Shown here: positions 21,942-33,980 of the stretch, in pieces | How the letters are laid out: every line of letters starts with the position of its first letter | Position numbering within the stretch: position 1 is the first letter of the stretch | DNA from: Jacaranda mimosifolia | Taxonomy: Eukaryota > Streptophyta > Magnoliopsida > Lamiales > Bignoniaceae | Direction of reading: 5' to 3' | DNA length: 64,000 nt | Assembly: GCA_018894105.1 (NCBI GenBank) | Contig: CM032133.1 | Coordinates: forward strand, 9,252,501 to 9,316,500 | Notes under the pieces: generated by a model | What the model saw: only the letters and a program-made list of their open reading frames with translations | Databases searched by the model: none | Told to the model about the DNA's origin: nothing | Made by a program: the position numbers and the translations under genes

Positions 21942-24900
21942 TGTAGCACCCCACTCAGGATAATCATTAAGCTGATAAGTCACCTAGTCAGACTTAAATC
22001 TTAACCTATAAACAATTAATAGGCCCATCAAAACCTTTCAAACTTATCAGAGGCAGTAGTGGACTTCAACTTAAGCAACCTCAACAAAAGCACTATATAC
22101 ATGCCACACATGATCCCATAACATTTGATATAACATATACTACAATCATTAGCTTCAAATCTGACATATTACAATATCTCTAAGTCAATTTTAACATATA
22201 AGTGAACCCACATATACCTACAACCACTTGCTCTACTACAAAAACATATGATCTCCATTCCAAACTAGAAGTCCAAGTTCCTTGTCAAAAACTGTCTGGA
22301 AAAAATCAAGAATAATAGAGAGGGTGAGTCTTAAGAACTCAATGAGGGATGTTCAACAAGCAATTACATAGATTTGTAGCTAAAATCAGAAGTTCAACTG
22401 AACCTAAATGAGCATGACATTGAAAAGATGACACAAATGTATTAGAACAAAGATATTTCAAATTTTAGGCCACTGGTTCGAGAGTTGTTACCGTCGGCTC
22501 GAATGACCAAGCCAGCTCAATCGATTTACTATAGAAGGTATCGCCATTGGCCAACTCAACCAAATTACTATGGGAGGTATCACCATCAGCTCGTTCGGCC
22601 TGAACATCAGCCCGATCTAGATCCAGAAAACACTCTAGCTTTATTGCTCCATAAGAAGAATACAAAGAATCGAAATACAAACCCAAGCAACATATGTAAT
22701 CCAAGGAACCATAACATAACATGCATATAAGATACTCCTTATACCAATCAATAGAAAAATGTGACAGCTTTATATAATGGCAGATGCTTACGAGTATCCC
22801 TAGCACATTGTTGGTGCCTAGGAGTATCCCTGGCATGTTACTGATACATAGGAGTATCCCTAGCATATCATTGATACCTAGGAGTATCCCTAACATATCG
22901 TTGATCCTAAGCATTCCATTAGAATTGGCACTCAGCTAACAATTCTCCATACAAATATCAAGTACCAATAAACTAGATTGCCAACAAAGCTACACAAATG
23001 ATGTACCAAATAAATCAAGTATGTCGACGAGGCAGCAAATAACAAGATTGAATGATTCAAATATGCCGACACATTGAATTAATGAGATACGAAACAAAGT
23101 TACATAAATCAACAAGGTCAAACACGCGATAAGCAAAACGAGTTCAAACTGATCGATAACAGAAAAGACATAGAAGTTTATGGTGCTAGAATTGAAATGT
23201 TCTACCATTTCAGGGAAAAATCAAGAAAGTAAAGTTGCACAAGGGTGTATGAATTAATTAAAAGATAACAACAAGAATTCAAACAATTCACAGAATTTAA
23301 GAACCAATATTTAGATATAAAACATGTACAAGTTCAACCCACGCAGGGGTATATAATAATGGATAGATAAGTGTAAGAAAGTGCCAGATTAGCAGACCCT
23401 CAAAGGGTTTACGATACAATAAATAGATAATAATTAAGAATTCAAACAATAATGAAATTCAGTAATCGAGAATCAATTATTTTCCAAAACAAGAACAACT
23501 TAACCCTCATAGGGGTATACAACAAATAACAAATAGGCTTATACAAGTCAAATACCAGAGTAATGGACCCCTACCTTAATAGCCTCAGAAATGCTATCAC
23601 TGCGTATTGGTTTGCGAGACCCAGTTCATCATCACCTAACCAAAAGAATAGGTTCCCTATTAGAATCCTCATTCGATCCTATAATTACAACTATATGATT
23701 AATAGTATAATTTTGATAATTACTCAATTAATGCAATAGTTTAAGGTTCATCTCGGCATTATCATTATCGAACGTGCTAATTATGCCGTTATTACAAAAA
23801 TATTCATGGGGTCATATTGGTTTCGGTAAAAGAATATAATCAGGTCCTTACTTACATATTTAATCTCGATATGATACACCAAGTCAATAGTAACAGTCCA
23901 ACTATCTTAAATATTCTAATTTTTCATTTAAATCTCAAATCCATGAAATTAAGGTTTTAATCCTTTAATAAACTCAATTAATTCAAAATTATCATAAAAT
24001 AATGTAAATTCGAGCCCATTAAGCATATCATATATCCATGCATGCCCTTATTTCCAATTTTGATACATATTTCCATGTCATCTTCTTCATTGTACACAAG
24101 ATTCAGTAGAAAATAAATGGTACAAAACATTAACCCCAACTTAAGTCTTTACCCAAGATATCCCAATTGAAACTCTGAAATCACAAACCAAGGACACGCT
24201 TATGATCTTCATGATAAGCTGAAGAATCCATCTCAGCGTTGCCACCATGCAGCCAAAAATAGTCACTACCACCACCGCTCAATGCGTCTCTGTGAGAGGG
24301 AACCCCCAACTCAATTTCTCCAAATGCCATCGAATTGACCTTCAATTGCCGCCTAAAAGTTCTAGTGCCACCACATCTGCCGTCTCAATTTTTGCTCAAT
24401 CCCATCACCGCAAGTGGTCCATTCTAGAAACTGAAGCTACTAGCGTGTTCCTTGAGCTGAGAGCTACAAAACCCGCTGCCCAAAATCTTCTTTTCTCCAC
24501 TGCGCCGTCGAACATGTCACACTCTGCCGCAGATCAATTTTTAGGCCAATTTTTCGGTCGTTTCTTCAGTAGTTTTCTTCTTTATATTATATGGTCATAT
24601 TCCTGGTGAGGTAGGGAAGATATTGGTTGACTTAGATTTCAATTTTGGGCCATCATCGGAGGAATCGCTGGAGGATGGAGAGATGGATGTGCGAGGGAAG
24701 AAATAAAAAAAATGGGGGGAAATATAGGAAAGTTTATATTTGAAGGAAATTTTTGGAAATCTAAAATTGACCCCCTAAGACTTCCTTTCATCTTCCAATC
24801 AAGTCCTCTAGAAGGTAGTAAAACATTAATTCCATCCTAGACTAAATTAAGGCCTCAATTGAGCCTACTTCACCAAAAGTATTCCCGCTTTGACCTATAA

Positions 24901-25076
24901 AGCTTTTAAGACTTGTTCAATTAAATTTTTCTCAAATTGTGATTCGACCCAAAAACTTTCAATTTAGAAGCGATTAATTCCTTCTAATTTAGTTTTTGGG
25001 CACTAAAATCCGACCAACTAATATCTTGATTACTAAATACTTATTTTCTCAAATACCAAATTTTAGGAGTGTTACA
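21942..25076 (-). repeat. 3' LTR of the Gypsy-like element
   Basis: Length 3135 bp, starting TGTAGCACCCC on the plus strand and ending GTGTTACA. It includes a TATA box and four 30-bp tandem repeats (22769-22910), and a pair of about 40-bp imperfect repeats near 22500-22600. The left target duplication TGTTC is at 21937-21941. Confidence 0.9.
22769..22910 (-). promoter_or_regulatory. TATA box and four 30-bp repeats in the 3' LTR
   Basis: In element sense a TTATATAAAG box lies at about 22768-22778. Directly upstream are four head-to-tail copies of a 30-bp unit (22791-22820, 22821-22850, 22851-22880, 22881-22910), each containing GAGTATCCCT on the plus strand. Arrays at this place often act as promoter enhancers. 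The open frame that crosses them is a by-product of the 30-bp (10-codon) period. Confidence 0.7.
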
Positions 25077-25092
25077 GACCTCCCCTTTTAAA
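25077..25092 (-). promoter_or_regulatory. Polypurine tract of the Gypsy-like element
   Basis: On the minus strand TTTAAAAGGGGAGGTC sits directly before the LTR start TGTAACA. It is the plus-strand primer of reverse transcription and confirms minus orientation. Confidence 0.8.
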
Positions 25093-27343
25093 GGAATCTG
25101 GTCCCCAGATTCTCATCTCCGACTGGAAGAACTTTGCTCTTGTTTCCTCATTACCCCAATCATACGCGAATTTTTTTCTCATTATTAGGATATAGCTCCT
25201 CAACCCTTGGTGACATTTATCTTGCTAAGGTATTCAGAATCTCCTTTTCCTAATTTTCTCCAACATATCTGTTTTACTAAGGCATGTGGTGTCACCTTAT
25301 TTCTAGGATTGACTAATAATCCCATTATTCATAGTTCTGGTAGTCGTCATCACTTAAAGTTTTCTTGATTCCACGATCGAACTTATGTGAAGTAAATTAA
25401 ACTTTTTCGACAAGAAAATTTAAACCTTTTTGGTGATTTCATAAACCACTGAGTACTTCATGCTCATCATCATATATCATTCCTTTACTTAAAAGTTTCT
25501 TCATTCTATTCTGATAGTGTGCATACTGTCATTTAATAGACCACAAAAGCGGCTGTAGCAACAAATGACTAAAACACCACAAGTTCATACTTACATGATA
25601 TTTACATTAAGGGGGTAGTCAAGTTCAACTTAACATACTAAATATAGTCACAGACAACCCATCTGCTGCTTCTTAATTTACATCTAAGAGATATAGTCAA
25701 AATACGTGAGATCAAACTTATTTTTCATATTCAAAACATATATAGTACTCTCAACTACCGGTTTTCATTTATCCTTGTGATACTTATACCTAACCTTCAC
25801 TTATTTTGCCAACCACTGAATGCACTAATTTCATTTTCGAACCCAGAGTGTTTGTTAATTCTTAGAGTGACTCAGATCATACTTACTAGTAAATTCATAA
25901 TCCACAATAATTTCTCTTTCTCTACTCTTAAATGATATCTTGGTTTCATTTAAGCAATTACTATCTTAATAGTCCTAAATGTAGGCAAGACAGTTTTCTT
26001 ATGGCTTAAGTTTTCCCAAGGCATATGAGATCATTCTCGTCTAACCAAATCATCTTTACAAGGCAAATATGCACTTAGCATTTCCTTAGTTGATTTCACC
26101 CATGCACTTATCGATTGGAAAAGCCTTGAATATACCATTGGTAACAATCGAAAAAACTTCATGAACTTTTGTACTTTTGACATATTTTCTAGTCATGAGA
26201 TCATAGCCTAAACACATGTAATATGGCTATTTCCTCAATTCTAAATAGTTCAAAGGTTCCAACAAGATCCTTGTAAGCCAATCCCAAAACTTTATCTTAA
26301 TTTGTAATATCTATATTATAAGTAGAGGTCAATTCTTGACCCACATTTTCCTTGAGTTTCTCATTCAATAGTATCCTTTCCTTAACTTCGATTCTAAACA
26401 AACCCCAAACATGTGCATTTAGTTAAATAACTTATGAGGAAAAAGGATATCCTAATTTCTCAAACTTGATGGGTCTACTAGAGATTAAACTTGAAATGGG
26501 AATAGATTTTTATGTAAATGCTCAGGTTAAGGAAAACCTGAGCTATGCTGGGATCTGATCCTAAAATATGATTTGTGGAATGAGACCTTATTGGGTAATA
26601 GAGACTGAGCTTAACTTTAAAAATGCTTTAGTTGTTCTACTTGAATTAAAGAGTACTTGAGTTATGACAAGATATGATTTTTGGAATATGAATTTCGGAT
26701 AAGAAAATATGAAGTTTGATTATGGAATTAATTGAGGAATTGAGTAAGATATGAATGTTTAGGATATGGCTCGGCATTAAAGAAATGAAACGTTATGGCC
26801 GGGGTGGCCAGCTAGTATATAAACTCTTATTACTGGTATGTTAGGCATATAAATGTATGGTTAATGGTAAGAATGATGCTATTAAAATTTTGATGTTAGG
26901 TAAGCAATATCTATTAAGGTTGAATTTTATAAGTAGATGACTAATTGGGAAAATTTTGTATTCAGTATGTAGAGAGTTGTTTGAGAAATCAATATTGTGC
27001 TAGTGATATTCGTGGAAATTATATATGATAAGTAAGGATCATTTTGAGAAGGTACGTAGATCCAGAAGGTGCAATTTGAGGATGCTTACATTAGAAATAT
27101 CACGTGGGAAGGACCGAAGGTGGTATTAAGTCGTGTGTCTCCCTTGCTAGTAGATTCAAAGGCAGGAAGATTGTGGTATAAACTTAATGCAGTAGGGGTG
27201 GATCTTATAACCCTATTGATGAGCAAATAAGGTTAGTAAACTTGATGAAAAGGAGATGAGTACCTACCTACTTTTAGGAGCAATCTTGCAATACCAATGA
27301 AAATCAATAGAACAATAGTAAGAGCTCTGTGATCAGTTGAGAT
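25093..27343 (-). other. Non-coding interior of the Gypsy-like element
   Basis: About 2.25 kb without any open frame of 60 codons and without gag, protease, reverse transcriptase or integrase motifs on either strand. The part next to the polypurine tract resembles the region after pol in Gypsy elements only in base composition. Confidence 0.65.
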
Positions 27344-27355
27344 GCTTTGATACCA
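27344..27355 (-). promoter_or_regulatory. Primer-binding site of the Gypsy-like element
   Basis: The minus strand reads TGGTATCAAAGC, one mismatch from the initiator tRNA-Met complement, four bases inside the 5' LTR. Confidence 0.8.
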
Positions 27356-27359
27356 CCTC

Positions 27360-30300
27360 TGTAGCACCCCACTGAGGATAATCCCTAAGCTGAGATGTGA
27401 CATCTTCAGACTTAAATCTTAACCTATAAACAATTAATAGGCCCATCATAACTTTTCAAACTTATCTGAAATAGCAGTAGACTTCAACTTAAGCAACCTC
27501 AACAAAAACACTATATACGTGCCACACATCATCCCATAACATTTGACATAACATGTACTACAATCATTAGTTTCAAATCTGACATATTACAGTATCTCCA
27601 AGTCAAGCTTAACATACAATTGAACCCATATACACCTACAACCACTTACTCTATTACAAAAACATATGATCTCCATTCCAAGCTTGAAGTCCAAGTTTCT
27701 CATCAAAACCTGTCTGGGAAAAATTAAAATAATAGAGAATGTGATCTTAAGGACTTAATGAAGGATGTACAACAAGTAATCAAATAGATCTATAGAAAAA
27801 TTAGAAGTTCAACTGAACATGAACGAGCATGACCTTGAAAAGATGACACGAATGTACTAGAACAAAGATATTTCAAATTCTAGGCCATTAGTTTAGGAGT
27901 TGTTACCATCGAATCGAATGGCCTAGCCAGCTTAATCGATTTACTATGGGAGGTATGGCTTTTGGCCAACTCAACTAAATTACTATAGGAGGTATCACCA
28001 TCAGACCGTTAGGTCCGAATATTAGCCCGATTTAGATCGAGAAAGCACTCCAACCTTATTGCTCCATGAGTAGAATACAAATAATCAGAATACAAACCCA
28101 AGTAGTATATGCAATCCAAAAAATCGTAACATAACATATATATCAGATACTCTTTATACCGATCAAGAGAAAAGAATGACAGTTTTGTATAATGGCAAAT
28201 GCGTAGGAGTATCCCTAGCACATTGCTGATGCCCAGGAGTATCCTTGGTAGATCACTAATACCTAGGAGTATCCCTAGCATATCGCTGATACTAAAGTAT
28301 TCCGTTAGAAGCAGTACTCAGCCCAATAATTCTTCTTATAAATATCAAGTATCAATAAACTGGATTGCCAACAGGGCTACACAAATGTTGTGCCAAATAA
28401 ATCAAGTGTGTCGACGAGGCAACAAATTACAACATAGAACGATTCAAAAATGCCAAAACAGTGAATCAACGAGATACGAAACAAAGTCATGTAAATCGAC
28501 AAGGTCAAACATATGATAAGCAAAATGCGTTCAAACTGATCGATAATAGATAAGACACAAAAGTTCATGGCACCAAAATGGAAACGTTCAATTATTTCAG
28601 GCAAAATCAAGAAAGCAAACCCATATAGAGGTGTACGAATCGATTAACAGATAACAACAAGAATTCAAACAATTCATAAAATTCAAGAACCAAGATTTAG
28701 ATATAAAACATGTGCAAATTCAACCCACACAGGGGTATATCATAATGGACAGATAAGTGTAAGAAAGTTCCAGATTAGCGGACCCTCACAAGGGTTTACA
28801 ATACAATAAATAGATAACAATTAACAATTCAAACAATAACGAAATTCAATAATCAAGAATCAATTATTTTCTAGAACAAGAGCAACTTAACCCTCAAAGG
28901 GGTATAAAATAAATAACGAATAGGCTTATACAAGTCAAATACTAGAGTGGTGAACCCCACTTTAATAGCCTCAGAAATGCTATCACCGCCTATTGGTCTG
29001 TGGGACCCAGTTCCTCATCACCTAACCAAAAGAATAAGTTCCTTGTTGGGATTCTCATTCGACCCTATAATTACAGTTATATGATTAATAGTCTAAAATT
29101 GATAATTACTTAGTTAATGCAATAGTTTGAGGTTTGTCTCGGTGTTATCGTTACATAACGTCCTAATTATGCCGTTATTATGAAAATATTCATGAGGTTA
29201 TATTAGTCCCGATAAAAGATATAATTAGGTCCTTATTTACATATTTAATCTCGATATAATACACCAAGTCAACAATGACAGTCCTACTATCTTAAATATT
29301 CCAATTTTCACTTCAATCTCAAATTCATGAAATTAGGGTTTTAATCATTTAATAAACTCAATTAATCCAAAATTATCATAAAATAATGCAAATTCGAGCC
29401 CACTAAGCATATCTATATATCCATGCATGCCTTTATTCTTGATTCCAATACATATTTCCATGTCATCTTCTTCATTATAAACAAGATTCGATGGAAAATA
29501 AATGGTACAAAAGATTAACCCCAGCTCAAGTATTTACCTAAGATATCCTAATTGAAACTCCAGAATCATAAACTAAGGACATGCTCATGATCGTCGCAAC
29601 AAGTTGAAGAATCTATCTCAATGTCGCCGCTGTGCCGCTGCATCCAAAAGTAGTCACTACCACCATCGCTCGACGTATTTCTACGAGAGTATCAAACCCT
29701 CTACTCAATTTCTCCAAACGCCATCGAATTGACCTTAAATTAATTACCGCCTGAAAGTTCCAGAGCCACCACCTCCAACATCTTGATTTTTGCCCAATTT
29801 CATCGGTGCCGATGGTCCGTTCTTGAAGCTAAAGCTACTGGCGTGTTCCTTGAGCTAGAGCTATAAAACCTGCCGCCAGGAATCCTCTTTCTTTCGTTGC
29901 TCTGCCGAACTTGCTGCGGCTTGATTTTTAGGCTAATATTTTTTGGCCATTTCTCTATTAGTTTTCTTCTGCATGTTATATGATCGTGTTCCTGGTTAGG
30001 TAGGAAATAGAATAGCCAGCTTAGATTTCAATTTTGAGTCGTCGCCGAAGGAAGGAGAGATGGGTGCGTGGGGGAAAAAATGAAAGAAATGGGGGAAATG
30101 TGGGAAAATGTTAAATGGGGGAAATGTGGGAAAATTTTGACCATTAAGACTTTCTTTCATCTCCCAATCAAGTCCTCCAGAAGGTAGCAAAATGTTAATT
30201 CCACCGTTGGACTAAATTAGTGCCTCAATTTAGCCAAGTTGACCAAAAGTATTTGCGCTTTGACCCACAAAGCTTTTAAGAGTTGTTTACTTAAGTTTTC

Positions 30301-30446
30301 CTCAAATTGCAATTTAACCCCAAAACTTTCAATTTCGAAGTAATTAAGTCCTTCTAATTTATTTTTCAGGCCCTAAAATCCAACCAACTAATATCTTGAT
30401 TTCTAAATTCTTATTTTCTCAAATACCCAATTTTAGGGGTGTTCCA
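27360..30446 (-). repeat. 5' LTR of the Gypsy-like element
   Basis: Length 3087 bp, plus-strand start TGTAGCACCCC, end GGGTGTTCCA. It is followed by the right target duplication TGTTC at 30447-30451. It is homologous to 21942-25076 along its whole length, with scattered substitutions and small indels. Confidence 0.9.
28206..28295 (-). repeat. Three 30-bp tandem repeats in the 5' LTR
   Basis: Units at 28206-28235, 28236-28265 and 28266-28295, homologous to the four units at 22791-22910 of the other LTR. One unit was gained or lost after insertion. The adjacent TATA box is degraded here (GTATAA). Confidence 0.75.
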
Positions 30447-30451
30447 TGTTC

Positions 30452-31297
30452 CCTATATAATGATTTTGTTTCCATGGAACTTTCAAAGAGTATAGTTGCT
30501 AAAGATATGATAACTATTAATCTTATTTTCAATATATTTCTTATTGGAGCTTGTGTATATTAGTTACAACTTGATATTTAATTTCATTTTGTGGGAAATG
30601 TGAACATATAAGTATTGTATGGCAGTTGGGAATAAGAACAAGAAAGTTAGAGCGAATTAAGTTGTCTTAAATTTCACTTTTGTAGTTTAGATAGTTGTTT
30701 ATGAAACATGCTTAGCTTGTATTTTTCTGTTTTGCACATAGGTGGTCTAGGATGGTAATGATTAATATGATGAAGTTGGATCTTCCAAATAAATGAGCAC
30801 ATATGAAGTTTTATCTGAATGTTCCATCTTCAACTACTATATTATTTTGTCTAGCATATAGGGTTATTAAGTCAGACATTGGATCAACTACTTCTTGGTG
30901 GGATTTTCAAGTAGCTCTTTTTTTGTATAGCTCGTATTTAGATTAAATGGATGTATTAGACATTGGATGGATTCTTTAGATTAATGTGGTTTGAATGAAA
31001 GATGTAAACAATATATCTTTTGTGCTCAAAATGATTTGAATTATAGTTAAAAACTGTAGCAATAGAACGCAAAGTTTGCGCTACAGTAAAAAGATGTAAG
31101 AATATATATATTCTTGTACTTTAATGTGTGGGAAAACTTTGAGTAAGAATAGATGCCTACTATTGCACATTCACATGTGGTAAAAGTTGACAAAATTGCA
31201 TAACTATATCCTAATGTACACTTTTAAATGAAGCAGTTTAGGTTTTATTAACAAATAAAAATGCAATGATTGCTATTTTATGTTACACAAAGGAAGC
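30452..31297 (+). other. CACTA sequence between nested insertions, with a double hairpin
   Basis: AT-rich, no readable frame. At 31054-31086 there are two overlapping inverted repeats: outer CTGTAGC/GCTACAG (31054-31060 and 31080-31086) and inner CGCAAA/TTTGCG (31068-31080). A subterminal repeat copy starts at about 31268 and runs into the solo LTR. Confidence 0.55.
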
Positions 31298-31302
31298 GTA
31301 AT

Positions 31303-33517
31303 TGTAGGTGTGTATGGCACTAGGATCCAAATATTTAAAAAAAAAAAAAAAACTAAATGTAACTAGCTCACACACATCCCCAAGGATCAAGATATGCATA
31401 GGAATCAGATTTATAGAAAGGAAATACCTTGGTGATAATAGAAAATTCAAGGAGCAATAAAAACTCTTTTCAACCGTTGAAGAAGCTTCTCACTAGTGCA
31501 GTAGAATCCCCACCAATTTTCCCTTGGTTAGACTTCTCATTTTGGGCTAAAAACTTTACTAGAATGTCACCACACCTTGAGGATACAACACTCCGAAAAT
31601 CAGCAAAAACAGAACACCAAAAGGCCTCCCATAATTCAATCCAAATGGTCGCCAAAAATTGCTTTGAACAAGAGCAATAGCAACCAAACGGTTGGCCTCT
31701 AATGACATAGTCCACACAGCATGGCTAGGACCTAATCTATACAATATGGCTGGAGATATTTGCAGAGAAAAAGGAGAAAAGAAAGCTCAAAAATGGAGGA
31801 GAAAAGCAAGGAGGTTGAAGAGAATAATAGGATGCTAACAATTAGATGCCCACTATCCAAGTATGTTGGGAGATATTTGACACCTAGCAATTCTTCACCA
31901 TCTAGCAGCCCCCTTTCCTCCTATATCTATATATAGGAGTGGGACACATCATCCTTAAGGAGAGGGTGCCAAGTGTCCATGCCAAGGTGGCCACTAACAA
32001 TTAGTGTTAATGTGAATTTGAATGTCATTTGGAATTTACATTTCATCTAATAAAATATCTTCCAAATGAATTCTAATTCCATATTAAATGAATGTGTCAT
32101 TTAATAATATTCTCCAAAATCAAATCTTCAATTTAATTAAATTAAATGCTTTAATTTAATTAATAATCCTTTGACTTGACTCTTAAGTTAAAGTGCTTAA
32201 CTCTTTAAGCTAGTCAAAATTAATTTAACTCTTAAATTAACTTGATCAACTGATAGTCATGTGGCATCAATTAATTAATTCTTAATTAATTGATCTTAAT
32301 TTAACTCTTAAGTTATATTTACCAATTTAACTCTTAAATTGATTAAGCCAAAATTACTACAACTCTTGTCTCCTTCAAATTCAGTCATGCAGAAAATTCT
32401 CCTTCTCTCAATAGGTCAAGCTATTGGCTGTTGTGTGTGACCTATTAGGTTCTACTATTCATTGAACATGGGCTCACAACTCCTTGTGACTTATAGAATA
32501 TCAAATATTCACAATAGTTTAAACGCCTTTAAACTAAGTGACTCAATTTAATTAATCTCATTAATTGAAGGGTACCCAATCTCCATGGTCGATGTCCATC
32601 CTCAAGTCCATGGAGCTAAACTAATTGGCTGAAATAAATACTCTTGAAAAACCATTCTAGCATTACGCGTATTATGTAAATATGGTCCTTCCATCTCCTA
32701 TCTCCCGAAAGAAGCTTAAGGTAAGATATTAGTCGGTTCCCTAATAGCCTTAATACTATGCTTCTATTCTCAATGTTCAATTCCCTAAGTGAACTCATCA
32801 TTGGAAACACCTTTCTAAATTGTCACATCACCCTGTGCAAGGATTTCTTGGAATCGATCATTATAAAGTGCATAGGAGATGCACTCACCTTTCACGAAAG
32901 TGAGGAGTCAAATTCCTTCTTGGATCTCACAAACCTCCATATCTAGTAGCTCATGCCCAATCTCAATCTAAGTGGTCCGCTAAGTGACCAAGGAAGAGTC
33001 AAAGCATAAGGACTAAACACAAGTTTACCAAGGATCCTCAGGTCAAACGACTAATAATATGCACTAGTATAAGCTAGAGAACTTGCCACTACTAACTTGT
33101 CACTTCGGTTATCTAATAGATCCTCTAGGCGGGCCTTTAGTGCCTCGTTCTCTAACAAAAGCCCACTAACATGCATCCATATCTCATATGGGATTGCTCA
33201 TGGAACGGAGCAACATCCAACCCTTGGATTTATGCATCCTTAGTGCAAGTCTATCTTGATCTTAGATGCCCTGTCTTGTAAGATCCTATGACTTGAAAGA
33301 TCACGACCGTATAAGACTTATTTCATAATCACCATCCAATGCATGATCAAGTCCCGTTGTCTTATGTGATATAAGGGCTTCATCTAAATGCCAGTGAATC
33401 AAATAGTGAGCATAAGATGAAGATGGCCATATAATGAACATCATTCAATCAAAATTATCTTACAAGGAAATAATTTACAAGGCTAATCTAATTGGCATGT
33501 AGGGCACTATTCCAATA
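31303..33517 (-). repeat. Solo copia LTR D
   Basis: A 2215-bp LTR of the same family as A, B, E and G, without interior sequence on either side. Termini are TGTAGGTG at 31303 and CCAATA at 33517 (expected CCAACA, one transition). The 5-bp duplication GTAAT is perfect at 31298-31302 and 33518-33522. It is the product of recombination between the two LTRs of one insertion. It sits in the subterminal region of the CACTA element. Confidence 0.9.
32125..32341 (-). repeat. Series of U3 inverted repeats, LTR D
   Basis: Same series as in the other LTRs. Clear members: 32220-32240 (TTAATTTAA/TTAAATTAA, spacer CTC), 32267-32293 (12-bp arms TCAATTAATTAA, spacer TTC) and 32323-32341 (CAATTTAA/TTAAATTG, spacer CTC). 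The middle one replaces the AATAATTAA pair of LTRs A, B and G at the same place: both arms changed and still pair. Confidence 0.7.
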
Positions 33518-33522
33518 GTAAT

Positions 33523-33966
33523 AATAATATATATATAGAGAGAGCATTATGCTTTCATCTGTAAGTAATTTTAGTTCTTTTAATAAGCCGAAACGTGGTA
33601 ATTTCTATTTTATGCTACACTTAATAAATGTAATAATTTGTCTTACGTTAGACGTTAAAACGTAAGCATTCTGACTTCTATTGATGAATGAAAATGTGAC
33701 AATTTCTATTTTATGTTACACTTAGGAAGTGTGATAGTAGTTTTTAACTAACTTCACAAAATATTAAACCAACACAAATAAAGGTCATGTAAGATTTGTA
33801 TTCTTACATTTGTATATGAAATCATAGCTTTTAAACCACCACTCTTGTAAGCGTGGTGTGAGGAACAGACCACGATGGATGGTGCCAGGCTAATAAGAGC
33901 CATCGTGTATGATAAAATATGGCAATAGGCTATTTATTGTTACACATTGAAATGTTTTATATCTTA
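33523..33966 (+). repeat. Subterminal repeat region of the CACTA element
   Basis: Repeats of a TTTCTATTTTATGNTACAC motif occur at 33602-33620 and 33703-33721 (and about 31270-31288 left of LTR D). There are also inverted repeats with 8-bp arms: CTTACGTT/AACGTAAG (33642-33666), ATGTAAGA/TCTTACAT (33787-33809), CACGATGG/CCATCGTG (33871-33907). Subterminal arrays of this kind bind the transposase in CACTA elements. Confidence 0.65.
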
Positions 33967-33980
33967 TTTTTGTTGTAGTG
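33967..33980 (+). repeat. Right terminal inverted repeat of the CACTA element
   Basis: The right end reads TTTTTGTTGTAGTG, whose reverse complement CACTACAACAAAAA is a typical CACTA terminus. The sequence beyond 33980 shows no further transposon feature. Confidence 0.75.

Larger units (their letters stand above)
21942..30446 (-). mobile_element. Non-autonomous Gypsy-like LTR retrotransposon (LARD-like)
   Basis: Two direct repeats of about 3.1 kb flank 2.28 kb of non-coding sequence. The minus strand shows the polarity: TGTAACACTCC LTR start, GGGGTGCTACA LTR end, primer site TGGTATCAAAGC four bases inside the 5' LTR, and polypurine tract AAAAGGGGAGG directly before the 3' LTR. The host duplication TGTTC is perfect at 21937-21941 and 30447-30451, so this is one complete insertion. 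The LTRs differ at roughly one base in ten by eye, so it is old. There is no gag or pol in the interior; long LTRs with a short empty interior fit a LARD. Gypsy is inferred from the termini only. Confidence 0.88.
19686..33980 (+). mobile_element. CACTA (En/Spm) DNA transposon, left end missing, with nested insertions
   Basis: A plus-strand transposase-like pseudogene (19686-21600) and a terminal inverted repeat with subterminal repeats (33523-33980) are taken as one element. Two retroelements sit inside it: a Gypsy-like element (21942-30446) and a solo copia LTR (31303-33517), each flanked by a perfect 5-bp duplication. Proof that the pieces belong together: the subterminal repeat unit present at 33594-33740 also occurs at 31268-31302, immediately left of the solo LTR. 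The left terminus was not found. Confidence 0.7.

Noticed and set aside
22465..22914. 149-codon minus-strand frame in the Gypsy-like 3' LTR (and a 90-codon one in the 5' LTR)
   Set aside because: It is produced by the 30-bp tandem repeat, whose period is a multiple of three. It is not kept in the partner LTR beyond the repeat and has no known domain.
24247..24609. 120-codon plus-strand frame
   Set aside because: It lies in the LTR on the strand opposite to the element and is broken in the other LTR (29640-29990).
31429..31744. Three overlapping frames of 61-83 codons in the solo LTR
   Set aside because: They lie on both strands of an LTR and are not kept in homologous LTRs.
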